Positions 41,401-56,400 of a stretch of DNA of 64,000 bases are shown here, one piece after another (positions within the stretch are counted from its first letter, which is position 1; every line of letters begins with the position of its first letter). A program made the translations under genes and the position numbers. Under the pieces are notes generated by a model. That model was not told the DNA's origin. It made no database searches and saw only the letters and a program-made list of their open reading frames with translations. Source of the stretch: Pterois miles (taxonomy: Eukaryota; Chordata; Actinopteri; Perciformes; Scorpaenidae); contig CAMQGK010000637.1 in NCBI GenBank assembly GCA_947000775.1, positions 26,521,501 to 26,585,500 of the forward strand, given 5' to 3'.

Positions 41401-44400
41401 CTAAAAGACAACAAATATTAGTTTTTACAAGGATATAGGATTATAAATATATTATAAATTCCTGGAAACACAGTTTCAGTATGAGCTGATGTATTAGAGG
41501 AAGAGTTAAGAGAAGATTTAGCATCTACAGAGGCTGGGAACAACCGTGCTTGCAATTATTTTTTAAATTACCATTATCTTGAAAAAATTCAATTAATGAA
41601 CTTTTAATTAACTCATTATCACGTGAAAGCAAAAGTACATTTCCTATAAAAACTTTGCCATAAAAACACATTGCTCCATAATTCACGACAATGGCTGATA
41701 TATTTGACTTCAGGACATCTCTGACTGGATTCTGACTGAGATTACTTCAGATCTGAAAAGAAATATGGCCGTTTCACAGTAGCAATGTTGGACTTTTACT
41801 TTGGAAAATGTCTTAATTGAAATGCTTGTTTTTTAGCATGTATGTAGTCCACAGATGTATAAAGAGAACTGGATCCAGCACTGGAGGTTGGACACCGGTC
41901 ATTCCTATGAAAGTTGCTCAGTGGTGAGTGAAGTCAATGGGTAGACTGCCGGGTCTGGAAAAGTACCCGGCTCTTTCGGGTCTTCCGGCTGTTACTGGGC
42001 CCTCATGGGCATGTCCGAGCATGCACAGTAGCGCCTGCTCGGTCACATGACTCAGTCACGGGGTTCCAACATCACAGCTTGCACTGTCGTCTCGTTCTGG
42101 ATCTCCACAGACGTAAACAGAGGAAGGAAATAACTTGATTTGTATTAGTGACTTAAAATTAGGAAGAAAAATTGGGGGGGGGTCTCACAGGTTCAACAGG
42201 GTCACAGGTTCAAATCCGGCTTGGGGATCTTCTGCGTTGGAATTTGTATGTTCTTCCCGTGTTTGCGTAGGTTTTCTCCAGGTTCTCCGGCTTCCTCCCA
42301 CAGTCCAAAGACATGCAGGTTAATTGCTGACTCTAAATTGCCCATAGGTGTGCTCAATCTGGGCAGTTTGAATGCATAGATAGATAGATAGATAGATCCT
42401 GGCATAGGCATATCCTGTCAGCTGATTTGACACAAACATATTAAGTAACAAGAAGAAACCTGTTTTCTCATGATAACAAGTTAATGAACTCGTGATCTTC
42501 AGATAAGCAAGCACGACTGTTCTCGGCCTCCGTAAGCATCCACTTTGGCTTTAGCTCTAGTCATGAGAGTGTGTACATACGAACAGCACAGCTATGTTGT
42601 CCAGCATGTTAGAGCTGTAGAGTCGGTAGGTTGTGTTCTCCCAGTGACTCAGCACATTAATGCACGGCTTCTTCTTCTCCAGAGGAAGATACATGTAGTA
42701 CCTAAATGTACACGAAACACATGCAAACCCAGTTATCCACACAATGAACTGAGATGACAATAAAAAGCTATATACTGTAAAGTTAGAAAATGCTCCTCTA
42801 CGCAGGAACTCAAAGAAACTGATCACATCGCTGAATAGCTACAAGATGCAGAAAACGAGCAAAACTCCTTTTCCCTCCTCCTCATCAGTCATCTAGTTCC
42901 ATTCATTAAATGCTGGATAATTTAACTTGAACTGAAACTCCTAAAACAAGACTTTTGGAAAGCAAAATACACAAAAACACTTCCTCTTACAAATAAAAAG
43001 TTGAATTCATGATCAATATTTGAACCCTTTCTCAATTAAAAAAGGGTTGATTGGGTTAATTATCTTTATGCTGTTTCCAAGGTGAAAAGTGCACATTCAC
43101 ATTCAAGGATGTAGTCATTAAGTGAAATTCAATGTGTCATTATGCTTTAATTGCCACTTCATAGCCTTGCTTTAAGGCAGAGGTGGGATCAAGTTGTTGT
43201 TTTGCAAGACACAAGTAAAACTCAAGTCGTTGCACTCAAGTCCCAAGTCAAGATTGATAAGTCAAGTCCCAGGTCCTAAACGTCGAGTTTCTAGTCCTGA
43301 CAATGTCATAATGTGCTCTTTCCCAAACGTAATGCCATTTGCGACTCCGTCTGTAACTTTAAACCCGTATGTTTGTTGACCACCACATAGTTTTTGTACA
43401 CAAAAAAAATATCTTTGGTATCATTTTTTTCAACTGCCGCTCAGTAACGTGACGTTATTTCTTCATGTTCTCTCCTCCATCTTGACTGGACGCTGTCGAA
43501 TTGGTTCAAACAAAGTGGATCTGGGGGAATAAGTGTTGATTTGCAGGGAATGAATCGCATTACTGTGCTAATGATTCAGGAAAATGAATTTATTCACAGT
43601 GTGTTTTCAAACCAAAAAGCACAAAACCGCATGGTCACAAGTCATCAGTGATAAAGTCCATGTCAAGTTGCAAGACTTGATTTTGTCAAGTCTAAAGTCA
43701 TCAAATTTGTGACCCAAATTTAGTTTAAGTTTATGCAGGTTGTGTAACTCAAGTCCACACATCTGCTTTAAGGCCCTATTTTTATGCCACTGCAAGGTAA
43801 TCTGTAGTGCATATAAATACAGTCTACATCATGCAGTAGTACACTTGTACTAAAGGAGCCACTTTTGCAAAGCTAAGGATGAATTTATGTAGATGCAGAT
43901 CAGCCTTTATTTTTTTAGCTGAATGGCCGAAAATGATGCTGGTCAATCAGTGGAGGTCTGGAGGTCCGTCACTGTAATAATGTAATAAAGTTCCCTCAGC
44001 AGTGTCTGAGACACAACACAGAGAAAAACATCTTCCAAGGCTCATCAGAGCGTCACGAATTAAACAACGAAGCGACTCAACTTGTTTCCTTCGACGATGA
44101 GCGGTCTTTGTGGAGGCGTGGTGGATTTAAAGGTTAGCGGGGTTTCCTGAGGCTCTCTGGGTAGGAGCGGGGAGGACAGGTTGGTAGGGGAGCTGATAGG
44201 AGAGGAGGCAAACGGGTCAACGTTGTCACCGACGTCCAGCGCTTTTCTCCTCCTGATGGTCGGGCTGGGTCCAGGGAGGCCGGGTTTCTCTGCAGGCTCC
44301 AAGATGTTACCATAGTTCCCTGAAGGAGGAAACAAAAGTTGGTTTGTTTCATAAACTGTATATGAGAAGTGGACGTAGTCAGCGTGACGTGATCAGCTGG

Positions 44401-47400
44401 TTTGTGGACTGTCGTTCTGAAGTCTCAACTAAGCAGCAACCAAACACTGAATAAACCATTTTTAGGTGACCAAAATGTAATATTAACTTTCATGAGCTGA
44501 AAACACACAGTGAAAGGGTTAAAGTTGCAAGATGAAAACACAGGTAACACCATGGTAGCAACCTGTCAATCACCAGGTAGCCCCGCCCTAAAGCATCCCC
44601 TGCTTTATGGTCTATTTGACTCTAAATGGACCATAATTTACTAAATGAACATCAGTCTGTATTGAAGAAGACTTGAACCTAGTGATTGAGACCATAAACT
44701 CATGTTTACCATGTTTACTGAGGTAATAAATCAAGTGAGAAGTAGGCTCATATCAGTAGAAGTGGAAATTTACTAAGAACATCTACTCAAGCACTGCACT
44801 TAAGTACAATTTTGAGGTACTTTGATAACTTTATTTACTAGTTATTTTACAGATTCAGATGAGAATACAAAATTAAACAAATATATTTTGATATTTTTAT
44901 ATCAATAAGAATTCACAGGATACCAAGCAGTATGAAATGATGTACTGTTTATATAAAATATGTATAAACAAATCAGCATAATTTTTACCTGCTACAACAT
45001 TAAAAAGATATACACATTCATGCATCGGTAATCTAATCCAATAACAAAATATACATTATTCTGAAACTGGCTATTCTGCAAAATGACCTCTGTTACTTTA
45101 AGTATATTTTTACGCTAATACTTTTTTACTTGTACTTGTTTTATGGATTTAACCTCCTCTACTGTGATTTTATTGCTGGCTTCAGTGACAAATAAACATT
45201 TTAAAACCCTTGAATTCAAACCAACACAAACCATTAAAAAGAAAATGTATCAGCAACACGTATTAAACTGAACAAACCTCAAAAGAAAAAAAGGTATTTG
45301 TTATGTACTATTATATTTCATGACTTTAATGTGTGAGTTGTTTCCATTAAAGGAGTGAGAGCAGTGGAGTTGGCGACTCACCCAGCGAGAACTCGAAGCT
45401 GATGGGCCTGTCTCCGATCTTCCTGTCAATCATGGTGGCTTCGAACAACGCCCCGAACAGCAGGAAGCTCTCGTTGTTGTCCGCATCCAGCTGGAGACAA
45501 ACATCTCCATTTACTCATTAATCTGTTTGTCAAATAGACTTTCTGTTTCATAATGAGGCACCCTAAGTATTAACTTTACCTTGCAAAGCACAGTGACACC
45601 CAGCACGAGGAGGGCTTGGTGATGCCATTTTCACCATATCTGACATATTCACAACACTCAGCCTGGGAGAGCTTTGGTATCGAGTGTAGTAGTCAGTGTA
45701 CTACCTACAGCAGATGGCGGTCGGCAGACAGGAACACCGACCCCAGGGTAAAGCAATAAGTTTACACTATATTTAGAATATTTTATCCCCTTTACCTTGC
45801 AATCAGACATCCTTCACCTTTCAGATGGAGAACTGAACTAAATGTGAAACTTACCTTTTCTCTCTCCAAAGCCAGCAGGGTCAGAAAATGTTTTAAATAT
45901 AGCGGACACTTATACGTATAGCATTTTTTTGGGGCAAGCCTTTCTTTTAGGTGGCTCAAATGTTTTTCTTCTGTTTTCACTGTGATGTTGTGCTCCGATG
46001 ACCAACAATCATCTACTGTAGGTAATATACTGTCTATGGAGAAGCAGCTCATATGACCCCACATCAAAACACCCGAACTATCCCTTAAAATTGCAGAATC
46101 AATCAATCAATCAATCGATTGCAGCAATTGCCTCTGGAAACAAAACTCTCCCAGACGAATATTCAGCACAAACAGCAAGAAACGTTGAGAAAAGTGCTAC
46201 TTTGGTTTAAAAACTTTGGACACTTCTCCACAGCAAAGGCTCATGGGTTCTGTAGTACTTATTTGTCATGCCCATCTCAAGGAAAATTTGTCAGACAAAA
46301 ATTTAAACATACTGGCGTGACGAAACCTCAAAGAATTATTAAAGCAAACGTTGGTCGTGTTCCTCAAAACCATTTTTTAACATACAGTATCTGTTGAAAT
46401 CGACATTACATCCTAACAGCAATCAATAAATTAAATGCTTTGACAAAAAAGAAAAGAAATTCAGTACCTGTGTGTCGCAGGACTGTAAAAAACCTCATTC
46501 AGCCCGACTGAACTCTGAAATGTTTACGTTCAAAATGATAATAATGAGGGAGCGTCTTTCAGATCTACGGTCGTATACTCTTGCTACTTCATCAACATTA
46601 AGAGCTCCACATACATATTACATTGAGTTTCTATGTTGGGGAACATTGAGATGATTAGAAGAAAAATCTTCTCACCACAGGAGGAGACTCCACAGGCAGG
46701 ACCTCAGCCACAGCTTTTCCTTTGTCATCATCAGCAGCTCCTCCTGCTGCTCCTCCCGCTGCTCCTCCTGCAGGAGTCTTACCATCCTTCCCTCCAGCTT
46801 TTCCTGCTTTGGCGTCCTTCAGTGGCTTGACCATTCTGCTGAGCTTGGACTCAGCACCCGTCCCTCCTGATAGGATCTCCACCGCCAGCTCCAAGTAGAC
46901 CCGACCCCTGACGCCACCAAGAATTGGAGAACTTGTTGTTAATAAGTTGTTGGTTTATTACTGGTCTATCTTTTTTTCCCCATACTTTAACTTACCTGAA
47001 GGACACGCCCTCTCCGATGCCCTCATTAAGCTCCACTGTGTCATCACCCAATGTGTAGTTTCGGGCAGAGCCGTACAGGTTAATCCAAGCAGGACCAAAA
47101 GTTGGTAAAAACCCTGGAGAAAGAGAGAATAAGACTGAGCGAGACCAATAATTCCCTGGAGGATGATTCCTGTCTGCCTCCTGCACATATTTATCCTTCC
47201 CTTAAACTCTTCCTCTTTCTACATGACTGTGTCTCTGCCTCCATCCCTCCCTTCATCTCTCCTCACCTCTGTCTCCATCCTGTTCGTTGGAGATGCGCCT
47301 CAAGTCAAAGTAATGGGTTCCTATGGCAACGTCGCTCATGCTTCCCTCATCCCAGACCTGTGAGGAGAGAGAAGTCAGCATCCCACCACGTTTATACTTA

Positions 47401-50400
47401 TGTTATCAATAATGGCACTGCATTAGGGCTGTCAATCATTTAAAATATGAAATCTAAATTAATTGCAAGATTATCCATAGTTAATCACAATTAATTGCAC
47501 ATTTTTCTATCTGTTCAAAATGCGCCTTAAAATGAGATTTGATTTTTTTTATTAGATTTTTTATGCTCTTATCAACATGGGAGTGGGCAAACAGTTAAAA
47601 TGCTTAATGTCGGTTATCGGTTAATTATTAACATCACTAGTACTGTATATATATTTATTTTTGGAAATCAATTAACAACACGAAACAATGTCAAATATTG
47701 TCCAGAAACTCTCACAGGTGCTGCATTTAGCATAAAGTTTGATATGATACCAGTATCTTCACTCCAGTTTTAAAACTGAACCCGTTAACCTAAAAATCAA
47801 AAGTTGTGTTGATGCATTAAAGAAATTAGTTACGTTTAAACAAACTTGTGTTAACACATTATTATTGTGTTTACTTCAACAGCCCTAAATTATATATTTA
47901 AACATCAGGGTAAATTGTGCAGAACGTCAGTCCTTGCACCTCCCACATAATAACACTCAGACCTGGATCTTCAGTCTCTGACACAGAGGGGGGAACATCT
48001 CTGTGAAGACGATCTGCTCATTCCACACCGGGTCTGCTGTGGACTTCTGAGTGGATGTGCGACCCTGAGAGGCACAGTAAGCAGATTAAAAGATGATTTA
48101 GACTCATATTAAACAACTTGCACTGAATTTCAAACATGAGCTAAAAGAGACACATGGTTGACTGAAAGTGGACATTGAAGTTAGATGGTTTTGGAGCTGA
48201 TTAGGGTTGTCCCCTCTTTGTCAATTAGCCGACTAATTGGCCGTTTTAGTCTTAGTTGACTAAGATTTCAGCCCTAGAGCTGATATTCATTTTTTTTTAA
48301 AGAGCAAAGAATCATCAGATTTCTTTAGGTTTTCTCTACCAATGAGATGATGACTTTAGGTCTGGAACTGACAGTAATATAAGATAATCCTATTTTAGTG
48401 GAACCTGCACTGTTACGGGATAATGCAATAACAAGAGGCATCTGTAAAATAACAGAACAAAATATAACAAACAGTAAAAAGCATGTGTAGTCTACTGAGA
48501 GCAGTGTTGATTGAGTTTGTATAAATCTTTAATAACTGACATGTCCGCAGCCCTTAATTATGTTTAGTTTAGACATGAGATTTCTACAAATGTGTCTGAA
48601 ATCAATCAAGTATTCTTTTGCAACTGAGTATTCATAACATTTTAAAACTGCTCCTTATAATACATTTGTGAGTCAATACTTCCACCTTTGGACTGGAACA
48701 ACTTTGAACCTCATTCATTCATTCATTCATCGTCAACCGCTTTTCCCGTTAGGGGTCGCGGGGGGCTGGAGCCGATCCCAGCTGGCATTGGGCGAAGGCG
48801 GGGTTCACCCTGGACAGGTCGCCAGTCCATCGCAGGGCACATAGAGACAGATAACATATAGACAGACAACCATTCACACTCACATCCACACCTACGGGGA
48901 ATTTAGAGTCATCAATTAACCTAAACAGCATGTCTTTGGACGGTGGGAGGAAGCTGGAGTACCCGGAGAAAACCCACGCTTACACGGGGAGAACATACAA
49001 ACTCCACACAGAAGAGTCCCAAGCCGGAATCGAACCTGCGACCCTCTTGCTGTGAGGCGACAGCGCTAACTTTGAACCTCTTTACTCAAAAACAAACCTG
49101 CTGTCTTGCTCATAGGAATTGGACAAATGTTCAGAAACCTGTATAATATCTGCTGTGAGTTTCAGATCAAGTACAATTATACAAAAATGTCATTTTCTAG
49201 TAGTTGATACTCAACCCACCACTTGTTTGAAGAAGCCCACGACTACATAAGGGTCTATGAGTGCTGTGTTGTCTCCTATGAAGGCCTTGGTGACGTTGGC
49301 CATGATGCTGGAGTTGTTCCGTGGAAGGCCTTCAGCTCGATACACCTTCACGGAGAAACGAGCCCAGGGTCGCTCGGAGGGAAAACCTTCAGGTATCAGC
49401 AGGTTCCTGGGGAAAAGGACATCATGGCACACAAATATCTTTCAACCCAGTCCAAACTGATGTTTATCAGCAACAACCTCAGAGAAAACCAATTATAGCA
49501 AGTCTAAAGACCACAAGTCTAAACTAAGAGGTTGCAATATTACATCAAATCATAAGACTTGTTGTTGATCTGACTGAGGCACAAGATGAGAGCTCAAACT
49601 GTTCACAGTGGAGAGAGTTCATCCTCTGGGGAGCATGAATGTGCCCAGTACATTAATGCCATCACAGGATTTTAAAATATACTACATGCAAGCGGAAATG
49701 TTGGCCTATACTGTATGTTAGAGCATGGCAAAAGGTCACCAAAATAAGCATTATTTATCCTCTGGGGACCATCTGTATTCACCAAGAGGCAACCTAAAAA
49801 TGGGGTTGATTTTAATTTGTTTATACATATTTTATATATACAGTACATCATTTTCATACTGCTCGGTATCTTGTGAATACCTCAAAGTACCTAAAAATTG
49901 TACTTAAGTCTAGTACTTGAGTAAATGTTCTTAATTAATTTCCACTTCTACTGCTACTGTCTCCAAGTCTGAAAAGTGAAGTCACGGCTGAAGTGCCTAA
50001 AACTTGCATTCTCTCTAATATCCAGCAGGGGGCGAGTCCTCTGGTTGCAAAAAAAGTCTGATTGTATAGAAGTCTATGAGAAAATGAGCCTACTTCTCAC
50101 TTGATTTATTACCTCAGTAAACATTGTAAACATGATAAACTTGAGTTTATGGTCTCAATCACTAGTTTCAAGTCTTCTTCAATACAGCAGGATGTTCATT
50201 TAGTAAATTATGGTCCCATTTAGAGTCAAATAGACCATAAAGCAGGGGATGATTTAGGGCGTGGCTACCTTGTATTTGAAAAGTTGCTAATACACCATTG
50301 TTCGGCATTTGGTTGTACTAAAAGACAGTCTAAGGAATCGGCTATTAATTTTTTCCAGTAAGCAAATTTTGTTTCAAGCATGTTATTTGCTAGCCAAAAG

Positions 50401-53400
50401 TAGCATCCCAATTCTAGCTCCCAAAAAAAAAAAAAAAAAAAAAAAGCAAGATGGTGATGGCCAAAATGTTTGACTCAAGGCTTCAAAATGGTCATCCACA
50501 AACCAATGGGTGACATCACATTGACTACGTCCACTTCTATTATACATTATACATTACACAGTGGTATTCTCACATTTGTTTACGTACTTCCAATTGATTG
50601 GTCAAACGTTTTTTTGAAAAAACACCACCACATCATCTGCATATAAAGAGATGCAATCACAATGGCTAGAAACTGCGGAAAAAAGGTATCGAGAGACACA
50701 AATGGGTAAAAGTCCACAGCCCTCTCAGTGGAGAATATCTAATATGAAGTAATATAAAATGTCTATTGTGTCTTATCTTAAATGCAGTATCTCTTCAAAT
50801 TTCAACCGTATATATTTGGTATTTCTGGAGATTGGGGCATTTTATACTAAGGGTTTAAAGCTCTTACAGGGTTTAAGAGGTGAAAGCATACAGTTCTAGA
50901 GGTGATGACGACATTGTGTGTCAGATTCTACCTCACTACCCCTATTAAATCCCTCTCCTATATCGTTCCTGTTTATGTAACATTTCCCAGAAAACATAAC
51001 TGGTCTAATAAAGCAGGAGTACAAAACAACAGTTAGAAAAATGGGTATCATACTTGTCAATCTGCTCCTCAGCATCACTAGCTTTTGGTCCTGGCTGCAT
51101 GGCATCTCCCTTCGCTGAAACGCTGATGTCACACTTGACATAACCTTTGACCCCAGTGCTGTCACCAGGATTGGTCAGCATTGCCCACTTATTGATGAAC
51201 TGGTGACCTGAGGGAGCAATAAACAGACAGTAGGCTGACCTCTGGATGGGAACGTGAATTAAAAATTCTCTAGATAAACTAAGAGATATGTCAGAAAGAG
51301 GTGAGCAACCTGGCTGTTTGTAGACCGTCCACACGTCCAGCTTAAAGGACCCAACGCAGAAACTCCTCAGCATTTTAGAGTGCATCACCTGGAAAGAATG
51401 AGATGCACAGAGGAGAGACAGTTCAAGCTTGAAACTGAATCAGAATTAGAAATACTTCACTGATTAGCAGGGGGAAATTAGGACATTACAGTTATACATA
51501 TAGCATATGTTTCCCAGCATTACCAACCCTAGTTTTAGAAACACTGGCAACCTCCCACAGATTCTCCATTGGATTGAGATCTGGAGAATCTGGAGGCCAA
51601 GTCAACACCTAAAACTTGTTGTTGTGTTCCTCAAACAATTCGTACACCGTTTTTGCAGTGTGCACACTGCCTCTGTCGGCTTGCTTTCTTCCTATAGTGC
51701 ATCCTGGTGCCACGTTTTCCCCAAGTAAGCGATGCACCTGACCATCCACATGATGTAAAAGAAAAACCCGATTCATGAGACCAGGCCACCTTCTTCCATT
51801 GCACCATGGTCCAGTTCTGATGAGCAGTGGACAGGGGTCAGCATGGGCACCCTGACCTGCCCTATAAGCAAAAACTGCCATCCACCAGCATTAACCTTTT
51901 CAGATATTTGAGCTACAGTAGCTTTTCTATTGGATCAGACAACATGGACCAGCCTTTGTTCCCCACGTGCACCAATGAGCCTTGAATGCCCATGAGCCTG
52001 TCCATGGTTAACCAGTTTTCCTTCCTTGGACCACTTCTGGTAGATCCTGACCACTGCAGACCGGGACCATCCCACAAGAGCTGTAGTTTTGGAGATGCTT
52101 TGACCCAGCCATCAAGCCATTACAGTTTGGTCCTTGTCAAAATCGCTCACATCCTTATGCTTGCCCATTTTTCTTTCTTTTCTTCCAACACATCAACTTC
52201 AAGGACAGTGTTTACTTACTGCTTAATAAAATGTAGGCTTACTAGGCAATTTCTCATTCAACAGTCCGTGTGATATCTTACAAATAGTTACTCCTCATTT
52301 TTCAAATGCTTTCCTATGAATGTCCAACAACACGTCAATTTCCACACCTTACATGCATGTAGTCTTTTCAAAATAAACTTCCATCTTCACAGGACACAAT
52401 TTGGTTATGTTTAGGCAACAAAACTGCTGAGTTCGGCTGAGGAAAAGTTTGTGGTTTGTGTAACAATAACTATGGATGTGGCATAGCTTAAGTACAGAAA
52501 TCAGGTGACAAAGCAATGTTGACTTCTGGTTTCATACAGGGTACTGATAGCGGTCTCCTGGATGAAATTATAATGTTTTTTGATCCACCTATCCAGCCCT
52601 GCATCCTCCCTGATTACGTGGATTACATATGAACTGATTTTGTGGGATATAAATATGAATGACAGAGCATTACTTTTCATAGGTAAAGCTGCAAACAGTG
52701 GATGAGAGCAGCCAACAGAGACATGACATGTTTTAACTCACCGTCAGCTTGATGACTTTGTCGAACAAGACCTCTTTGTGGGCAAAAAAGTCAAACACGA
52801 AATACTGGCGGAGAGAAGAGGGGGGTGACAATTAGACTCATAAGACAGATGATTCAAATGGGGTCTGAGAAAATTATTGTTTTTCAGGATTTACTCTTAC
52901 CTCATTGTAAAAGGGAGCATTTGTTTCTTCTTTGACTGAAGTCTGTTTCTTCTCATCACCGATCTCAATCACCACACTGGGGTCGATGTTTTCTCCCACC
53001 AGCTGCCTGGCCTCGGTGATGTTAACGGCAATCTACGGGCAACACAACAAGTTACTTACCACAGACGAGAAGGATTTTGACAGGATTTCTTCCCAAATAG
53101 GCCTTAAAATAAGACTTCACATATTACATATATACATACATATGTCTCATAATGTAAAGCACATTTTTTTGCATTTTTACTGTGAATATTTTCCTTCATA
53201 TTTCAAATGTTATAATGTCTTTCATCAACTTGTTTTTATGCATTATGCTAAATGGCTACTTGTGTTTGACTATCCCTGTTTTCTCTCATTTATATATTTT
53301 CACTTGATGAGTTGCCACTACTTCACAGAGGCCCCCCGAGAATCGTTTGAATTTAATCTTACATTTTAAACAATATGCTGTATAACCCAAACACTGTCCA

Positions 53401-56400
53401 TAACTGCGTGTTGAGTATGTTGATACCTGGAAGCTCTGCGGTTTCCCTTCACTCTTCTGGATGCAAGTTTTCAGTTTGGCCCTGTGGAAGTTTCACTGTG
53501 CAGGTCAGAGTCTCAATCTCATTATTAATAGAGTAATATAGAAATGTATGCCAGTAGCAGTTACTCGTCATCAGTATACAGTAAACTTTCATCAAGGCTG
53601 ATCATCAAGCGGTACTGACACATAGGGCTCAGCTTTGCTAAATGAATACATCCAGCGTCTGCTCCCAGATTGAGGTGAAATCCTGACCCTTCTGGTGGAT
53701 CCCATGGGACCTTGTTTCGGAAAAATTATGTAGCCTAGTAATTTTTTAATTTTGTTTGAACTGTGGCACGAATCACACATGATTTTAAAGACAATTTAAA
53801 AGATAATTTAGCAGTTTGTCGTAGTATCTTGTACTTCCATGTGAAGCCGCTCGGTGAACTTCATCTCTCATCTCGGACAATAAACAGTACGTCACCAACA
53901 CTAGCTAGTAAGTTAACTATGTATCACGTGTTTTATCCAGCGGTTCCTGGTGTTTTTATCAGCCGGGAAGAGAAACAACCATCAGACCATGTGCTGGTGT
54001 GAGTACATCCCGGTACATGTAGAGTTAATGCATAGAGCAGATTAATAATTAATCAGGAATTAATATCAAAATAGATATCCATAATTAATATCTGTAAATT
54101 ATTAATTATAAGCCATAAATTATCATAAAATGTGAAGGAAAGTGGTGACACTCCCACCACTTTCAGACCAACTTGCAAGAGTTTCACAATTGGTGCGCTA
54201 CCTTCTAGCCACGACCTGAAATAAGGTCCAATGGTGGTCCACCGGAAGGGGAGGGACATCAGCTCTCTATGCTATGTATAAAAGTTATGCAATGTGAATA
54301 TTTCATACCTCTTATAGTTTGGTATTAATCTGGTTGTGACTACAGAGCTTCCTGGCTGGTCCTCAGTGTTTTCTCCCTCCAGTAGGGGAGACGCTTCAGA
54401 AGGCATCTCCGCCTCGCTGTCTGCAGACAAAACACAGACTGACTTCATTTTGTATAACTTCATGAGAAATAAAATACCTGTCTAACTACATGTATTGTTA
54501 TCTTCCTATTAGTGGGAAAGGTCAGCGAGGTTGTTCTATACGTGATTACAAATCTTGGCAAACAATAGACCTCATTTACCAAAAACTTAGCGCTTTCTTA
54601 AACCGCAAAATTGTGTTCTTATAAAGATGAATCCCAATGTCCTTGTGAATTGAAAGCATGTGCCATTTCATCCCAATTAGCAGGTAAACACCCTGCCAGT
54701 CCACATAAAAGAGCATGAGACTGCAGGGCTGTGAGCACACACAGAAATTAAAAAGTTGAGAGGATGACGAGTTCCTTAACGAATGTCTGAAGAGGGTGGA
54801 GCAGCAAGCGTAATAAAAAGACAGTAGTTTCTGAAATACTTCTGAAGTGGAGGTACTGCAGTAGGAAGTTAACGAGCCCTCATTTAGTAATGTCAGAACT
54901 CAACATAAATCAACACATGAAAATTTGTATCTAAAATATTATAATTTAAAGCCTATATTCTAAACGACTCTAGAACTGAAGAAAACAATTATTTGGCACA
55001 AACATGCACTGCGCTAAAATGTGCATAAATGTGCTCTTGAATGTGCGTAGACACACGTCATCATAAGAACGGTTGGTGAATGAGGGCCGATGTGAGGGCT
55101 TGGTTGTTAGCCATCTCTGAACCTAACAAGCACCATCTTAAGTGATATTACACAAAGTCTATTTTAAAACGTGTTGTGGTATGAGCGGATCGGAAATTAC
55201 TTCAGAGTATTCAATAACATGCAGATGTTCGTGTCAGATTGAGTCCCTGCACCCTGTTGGATGCAGAAACAGAAACCACAGGAGAAAATGACCATCTTAA
55301 AACCATTTCGCAGGACGATTATTAGCTCACTGAGGACGGTTAGGCACTGTGACAAATGATGTTCTGTGTTGTCCTCAGAAACCGAAATGACCCATAATTG
55401 CTGTTACATGTGACTGTTTGACAAGGGTTAGTCTCAGCTACAGTGATATGACAGGAATAATTACTCTATTGTACACAGTTAATACAACCAAGCTTGAGAG
55501 ATTGTGCGTATTTGTTTTCCAGGCCTTACCCACAGCGCCTTTGTTTGCCAGGACCAGGTCTGAGTCCACTTTCTTCTTCTTCTTCTTCCCTTTCAGGCCA
55601 AACATCAGCTTGGCCTTCCTGCCAACGGAAGAAGAAGATAACCTTCAATCAGTCAAATGCATTCTTTATATCACTGTTATTTGCAATAAAACCAGTAGCA
55701 CAGCAGTAATAATACTTCTAGAGGGTCAGTGGAGCCTCACTGCTATGAGACAGTGTCCATCATGTTGACTTTAGTCCTTCAAACACTGTTTCATTTCTAT
55801 ACATTTTTATCTAAATGTATTCATGTATTTTGTTATTCTGGGTTTTATTTGACACATAAGTAAGAAAACATGCTGAGTTAGATGCATGTCTGTAACATCT
55901 AGATAACTAACTCTGATTCTGTTACTATGAATGTTTGCAGTAAGCAACTTGAGTTCAGATTTCCCCAAAAATGCATTCAACTTTCTGTATAAAAAAAAAC
56001 TATTTGCATTAAAATCCATTGATGTATTCCCTCTAAAAACTTAAATACTCGGGGCTATAACCCATGACTTTTTTGTGAGTATTAAGAGAAATGAACAAAA
56101 AAAAAGGTCAAGAACAGTTGATTTTGTTCCCATCTGATTATTAAAACTTGTTATTGTTCTTCATACTATATTTTAATTTTTTTCACAGTGTAAATCTTTC
56201 TCCGGCACCAGATTTTAAGGGGAGACACTACAGATGAAGATGGGTAAAAGAAATAACTAATAGTAACTAACTATATAACTATAATAACTATAATCACCAT
56301 GATACTAACAATACTTACTACTTACTTACAGCTTACCCCAGCTGATAACTTAAATTAGGACAACAATTTTTGTATAACAAGTTTTATGAAAATGTATGTT

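Noticed and set aside
49020..49067. tRNA-like sequence with a perfect B box
   Set aside because: It is the head of a SINE with tail and target duplication; no complete cloverleaf is formed.
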